A stretch of DNA of 10,541 bases from Pseudolabrys sp. (GTDB taxonomy: Bacteria > Pseudomonadota > Alphaproteobacteria > Rhizobiales > Xanthobacteraceae): contig JAHCKF010000089.1 in the NCBI GenBank assembly GCA_026125925.1, forward strand, positions 1 through 10,541, read 5' to 3'. Below the pieces are notes generated by a model that was not told the DNA's origin, made no database searches, and saw only the letters and a program-made list of their open reading frames with translations. The translations under genes and the position numbers were made by a program. Of this stretch, positions 7,434 to 10,541 are shown piece by piece; position 1 is the stretch's first letter, and each line of letters starts with the position of its first letter.

Positions 7434-7446
7434 AAGCCATCACCTC

Positions 7447-7526
7447 CGTCATGCCCGGCCTTGTGCCGGGCATCCACGTCTATTTGAAGGAAGGCGTGGA
7501 TGGCCGGGACAAGCCCGGCCATGACG
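7447..7526. repeat. 80-bp cruciform-type palindromic repeat
   Basis: Two 32-base arms (7447-7478 and 7495-7526) are inverted copies matching at 28 positions around a 16-base centre. Each arm also folds on itself: CCCGGC/GCCGGG (7454-7459 with 7465-7470) and GGCCGGG/CCCGGCC (7502-7508 with 7514-7520). The two hairpin loops, CTTGT and ACAAG, are complementary. The sequence pattern is familiar from Bradyrhizobium and Rhodopseudomonas genomes (from memory). Lying between convergent genes, it may act as a bidirectional terminator or transcript stabiliser. Confidence 0.88.
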
Positions 7527-7551
7527 ACGTTGTTTGCCGCGCGGAGACTTA

Positions 7552-8895
7552 TTAAGCCCCCTGCTTGATGATCGCCGCGACCTTGGAGATGATCTCGTCG
7601 ATCTGATCTTCCGTCACGATCAGCGGCGGCGACATGGCGATGGCATCGCCCGAGGTTCGGAACATGATGCCGTGGTCGTGGAAGCCACTTTCCATTGCGT
7701 CGTAGCCGCGCTTGCCGACGGCGTCCGGCTTCGAGGCGAGATCGATGCCCGCCATCAGACCGACGACGCGGATGTCGAGTACGCCCGGCAGGCCCTTGAG
7801 GCTCATGACGGCCTGTGCCCAGACCGGCTCAAGCTTTTTGGCGCGCTCGAACAGCTTTTCATCGCGATAGAGATCCAGCGTGGCGAGACCGGCGGCGCAG
7901 GCGAGCGGATGCGCCGAATAGGTGTAGCCGTGGAACAGTTCGATGACGTGATCCGGCCCTGTCATGAAGGCATCGTGGATGCCCTTGCGCGCGATGACAC
8001 CGCCCATCGGCACCGAACCCGACGTGATGCCCTTGGCGAAGCAGATCAGGTCCGGGGTGACGCCGTAACGCTCGGCGGCGAAGGCATGGCCGAGGCGGCC
8101 ATAGCCGGTGATGACTTCGTCGAACACCAGCAGGATGCCGTGCTTGTCGCAGATCTGCCGCAGGCGCTTGAGGTAACCCTTCGGCGGCGGCAGCACCGCG
8201 GTCGAGCCGGACACCGGTTCGACGAAGACGGCGGCGATGGTCGAGGCATCGTGCAGCGCCACCAGACGGTCGAGTTCGTCGGCCAGGTGTTCGCCCCAAT
8301 CCGGCTCGCCGACCGAAAAGGCCTGCTCGGCACGGTTATAGGTCGATTGCAGATGATCGACGCCGGCGAGCAGCGTGCCGAACTGCTTGCGGTTGGCGAC
8401 CATGCCGCCGATCGAGGTGCCGCCGAAGCCGACGCCGTGATAGCCGCGCTCGCGGCCGATGAAGCGAACGCGCGTGGCGTCGCCCTTGGCGCGATGATAG
8501 GCCAGCGCGATCTTCATCGCGGTGTCGTCGGCTTCCGAGCCGGAGTTGCAGAAGAACACGTGGTCGAGGTCGCCCGGCGCCAGCGCGGCAATACGCGAGG
8601 CGAGTTCGAAAGCCTTGGGGTGGCCGAACTGGAAGGTCGGCGAGAAGTCCAGTTCCGCCGCCTGCTTCTGGATCGCGGCGACGATGGAATCGCGGTTATG
8701 GCCGGCATTGGTGCACCACAGGCCGGCCGAAGCGTCGATGATCTTGCGCCCTTCCGGGGTGAAGTAGTGCATGTCCTTGGCGCTCGCCACCATGCGCGGC
8801 CGGGCCTTGAAGGCGCGATTGGACGTAAACGGCATCCAGAACGGCGCGAGGTCGTTGGGGACGGAGGTCGATGCGATTTTCGGGGCCAAAGCCAT
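7552..8895 (-). CDS. Omega-amino-acid:pyruvate aminotransferase (beta-alanine type, class III, PLP-dependent)
   Basis: This cytoplasmic PLP enzyme probably moves an amino group from beta-alanine or another omega-amino acid or amine to pyruvate, giving alanine and a semialdehyde. The 447-residue product has the full class III fold markers: NSGSEA (117-122) for phosphate binding, GYHG (151-154) with Y152 stacking on PLP, FDEVITGYGRLG with D259, and the Schiff-base lysine K288 in FAKGITSG. W60 in SAGLWCTNAGH and R413 in MFRTSGD sit where the omega-transaminase group has its substrate-pocket tryptophan and carboxylate-binding arginine. The overall sequence resembles Pseudomonas beta-alanine:pyruvate transaminase more than ornithine or GABA transaminases. 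AGGAAG lies upstream of the ATG at a rather long spacing of about 11 bases. It is a single-gene unit, divergent from hisS and convergent with the glycosyltransferase gene. No dehydrogenase for the semialdehyde product is next to it. The exact amine donor is inferred. Confidence 0.92.
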   Translation of the reverse strand: MALAPKIASTSVPNDLAPFWMPFTSNRAFKARPRMVASAKDMHYFTPEGRKIIDASAGLWCTNAGHNRDSIVAAIQKQAAELDFSPTFQFGHPKAFELASRIAALAPGDLDHVFFCNSGSEADDTAMKIALAYHRAKGDATRVRFIGRERGYHGVGFGGTSIGGMVANRKQFGTLLAGVDHLQSTYNRAEQAFSVGEPDWGEHLADELDRLVALHDASTIAAVFVEPVSGSTAVLPPPKGYLKRLRQICDKHGILLVFDEVITGYGRLGHAFAAERYGVTPDLICFAKGITSGSVPMGGVIARKGIHDAFMTGPDHVIELFHGYTYSAHPLACAAGLATLDLYRDEKLFERAKKLEPVWAQAVMSLKGLPGVLDIRVVGLMAGIDLASKPDAVGKRGYDAMESGFHDHGIMFRTSGDAIAMSPPLIVTEDQIDEIISKVAAIIKQGA

Positions 8896-9030
8896 GGGTG
8901 CACTCGCTTCCTGCCGCCGGGCGGCGGCTGATCGGACAAGCCCCTGAGATATCCGCTTTTGCCTCTAATGACAAAGCGGGAAACGGCTGCTACCACCGCG
9001 CAAATTCACCACCAGATATTCGAAGCGACG
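8896..9030. promoter_or_regulatory. Divergent intergenic region aminotransferase / hisS
   Basis: This 135-bp gap lies between two divergent start codons and must serve both genes. It holds a 7-bp inverted repeat, CCGCTTT (8953-8959) and AAAGCGG (8973-8979), with a 13-base spacer. This could be an operator or a short hairpin. I see no T-box-like or leader-peptide structure for hisS, and no clear -35/-10 pair. Confidence 0.35.
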
Positions 9031-10541
9031 ATGGCAGACGCGAAATCCGGTAAAAAGCCCCAGAAACTCAAGGCGCGCCTGCCGCGCGGACTGGCCGACC
9101 GCGGCCCGGCGGAAATTGCCGCAACCCGCGCCATGGTCGAGACCATCCGCACCACCTTCGAGCGCTACGGCTTCGAGCCGGTGGAGACGCCGACCTTCGA
9201 ATATACCGACGCGCTCGGCAAATTCCTGCCCGACCAGGACCGGCCGAACGAAGGCGTGTTCTCGCTGCAGGACGACGACGAGCAGTGGATCTCGCTGCGC
9301 TACGACCTCACCGCGCCGCTCGCCCGCTTCGTCGCCGAGAATTATCAGCACCTCGCGCTGCCCTATCGCAGCTATCGCCACGGTTTCGTTTATCGCAACG
9401 AGAAGCCCGGCCCCGGCCGTTTCCGCCAGTTCATGCAGTTCGATGCCGACACGGTCGGCTCGCCGTCGATGGCCGCGGATGCCGAGATGTGCATGCTCGC
9501 TGCCGACACGATGGAAGCGCTCGGCATTCCGCGCGGCGACTATGTGGTGAAGGTCTCCAACCGCAAGGTGCTCGACGGCATTCTTGAGGCCATCGAGCTC
9601 GGCGGCGACGCCAATGCCCGACGCCGCCTCACCGTTCTGCGCGCGATCGACAAACTCGATCGTCTCGGCCTCGACGGCGTGCGAGATCTGCTCGGCTCCG
9701 GCCGCAAGGACGAGAGCGGCGACTTCACCAAGGGCGCGGGCCTCGACGAGACTGCCTGCGACACCGTGCTCGGCTTTCTGCGCGTCGAAACCAACAACGT
9801 GCCGCAGATGCTCGATCAGATGGAGGCGCTGGTGTCGGGATCCAATGCGGGCCTCGACGGCGTCAACGAACTGCGCGCCATCGGCGATCTCGTGCGCGCC
9901 GCGGGTTACGACAACGGCCGCGTTCGCATCGATTCATCCGTCGTCCGCGGCCTCGAATACTACACCGGCCCGGTCTACGAGGTTGAGCTGACCTTCGAGA
10001 TCAAGGACGACAAGGGCCGACCGGTGCGGTTCGGCTCGGTCGGCGGCGGCGGCCGCTATGACGGCCTCGTCTCGCGCTTCATGGGCCAGCCGGTGCCGGC
10101 GACCGGCTTCTCCATCGGCGTCTCGCGGCTGCAGGCGGCGCTCACCGCGCTCGGCAAGCTGTCGAGCAAGCCGGAGCCCGGCCCGGTGGTCGTCACCATC
10201 ATGGACCGCGACAACGTCGCCGCCTATCAGCGCATGGTCACCGAGCTGCGCAACGCCGGCATCCGCGCCGAGCTCTATCTCGGCAACCCGAAGAACAATG
10301 TCGGCCAGCAGCTCAAATACGCCGACAAGCGCCACAGCCCTTGCGCCATCATCCAGGGCTCGAACGAGCGCGAGGCCAAGCAGGTCATCATCCGTGACCT
10401 GATCGCCGGCGCGCAGAGCGCCGCGTCGTCGGAAGGCGACCGCGAGGATTATCTCAAGAAGCAGGCCGAGGCGCAGTTTTCGGTCAGTGAAGCTGACCTG
10501 GTCGCCGAAGTCCGCAAGGTGCTGGCGAAGCACAAGGGCTA
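9031..10541 (+). CDS. hisS: Histidyl-tRNA synthetase, alphaproteobacterial type (stop codon cut by window edge)
   Basis: HisRS charges tRNA-His with histidine in the cytoplasm. The reading frame is open from ATG 9031 to the window edge, giving 503 residues. The last two bases are TA, so the protein is probably complete and only the final base of the stop codon is missing. Class II landmarks are motif 1 (about 27-60), motif 2 [20 protein letters not shown] (115-134), the histidine-specific [12 protein letters not shown] (306-317), [11 protein letters not shown] (336-346) and motif 3 GFSIGVSRL (359-367). An insertion domain lies at about 170-300 and an anticodon-binding domain at about 385-503. 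Motif 2 lacks the RYERPQ-type loop of E. coli HisRS. This fits the divergent alphaproteobacterial form, whose tRNA-His is reported to lack the usual extra 5' G. It is longer than E. coli HisRS (424). The upstream ribosome binding site is weak (GAAG at 9022-9025). In related genomes hisZ and hisG often follow, which cannot be checked here. Confidence 0.96.
   Translation, partial: MADAKSGKKPQKLKARLPRGLADRGPAEIAATRAMVETIRTTFERYGFEPVETPTFEYTDALGKFLPDQDRPNEGVFSLQDDDEQWISLRYDLTAPLARFVAENYQHLALPYRSYRHGFVYRNEKPGPGRFRQFMQFDADTVGSPSMAADAEMCMLAADTMEALGIPRGDYVVKVSNRKVLDGILEAIELGGDANARRRLTVLRAIDKLDRLGLDGVRDLLGSGRKDESGDFTKGAGLDETACDTVLGFLRVETNNVPQMLDQMEALVSGSNAGLDGVNELRAIGDLVRAAGYDNGRVRIDSSVVRGLEYYTGPVYEVELTFEIKDDKGRPVRFGSVGGGGRYDGLVSRFMGQPVPATGFSIGVSRLQAALTALGKLSSKPEPGPVVVTIMDRDNVAAYQRMVTELRNAGIRAELYLGNPKNNVGQQLKYADKRHSPCAIIQGSNEREAKQVIIRDLIAGAQSAASSEGDREDYLKKQAEAQFSVSEADLVAEVRKVLAKHKG

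Noticed and set aside
7447..7526. Repeat read as a novel non-coding RNA or riboswitch
   Set aside because: It sits at the 3' ends of convergent genes, not upstream of one, and its sequence resembles a dispersed palindromic element, so a repeat is the simpler reading.
7534..8931. Plus-strand open frame (465 codons) opposite the aminotransferase
   Set aside because: It covers the same region as an aminotransferase with all catalytic residues and shows no recognisable domain. Long antisense frames are common at this GC content.
9116..10402. Several mid-length frames on both strands inside the hisS region
   Set aside because: All overlap the uninterrupted 503-codon hisS frame, which carries all class II synthetase motifs and simply has no complete stop inside the window.
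1..10541. CRISPR array, tRNA or rRNA genes, insertion sequence, prophage or defence system
   Set aside because: There are no evenly spaced direct repeats, cloverleaf-like segments, transposase or integrase motifs, or nuclease/toxin signatures. Nearly all sequence is accounted for by eight ordinary genes and short gaps.

Overview
The window is high-GC chromosomal DNA, probably from an alphaproteobacterium of the order Hyphomicrobiales (the Bradyrhizobium / Rhodopseudomonas / Xanthobacteraceae neighbourhood). Four things point there: an alphaproteobacterial-type histidyl-tRNA synthetase, a TipF-like EAL protein, a HAD protein of the TIGR01459 kind, and three intergenic palindromic repeats that look like elements I remember as common in that group. 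Eight protein genes are supported. I see no tRNA, rRNA, CRISPR array, transposase, phage gene or integration site.

Layout from left to right. A palindromic repeat (about 8-85) lies just past the end of ribF (87-1064, minus), which makes FMN and FAD. A 221-bp divergent gap, unusually AT-rich in its right half, leads to a single-domain CheY-like response regulator (1286-1687, plus). A 73-bp palindromic repeat follows, then garD, galactarate dehydratase (1834-3387, plus). The garD stop codon directly abuts the stop codon of the convergent HAD gene (3388-4245, minus). That gene lies 13 bp downstream of, and probably in one transcript with, a membrane-anchored coiled-coil protein with a degenerate EAL domain (4259-5656, minus). 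The EAL protein closely resembles the flagellar-placement factor TipF in architecture.

A 250-bp divergent gap leads to a polytopic membrane glycosyltransferase of the GT39/ArnT-like superfamily (5907-7433, plus). It converges on an omega-amino-acid:pyruvate (beta-alanine-type) aminotransferase (7552-8895, minus), with an 80-bp cruciform-forming repeat between them. A 135-bp divergent gap then leads to hisS (9031 to the right edge, plus). hisS is complete except for the last base of its stop codon.

The genes do not form one pathway. They are housekeeping functions (flavin cofactors, tRNA charging), carbon and nitrogen catabolism (galactarate, beta-alanine-type amines), and signalling or polarity (response regulator, TipF-like protein), mostly in single-gene units with divergent promoters. 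The HAD and ribF genes point the same way and, from memory, are often neighbours in this order of bacteria. The plus-strand response regulator and garD lie between them, which suggests a rearranged locus.

I did not find an undescribed multi-gene system. The items most worth a second look are the EAL domain that has lost one metal ligand, the HAD protein whose second catalytic aspartate is tryptophan, and the 7447-7526 repeat, whose two arms differ only by compensatory base-pair swaps.
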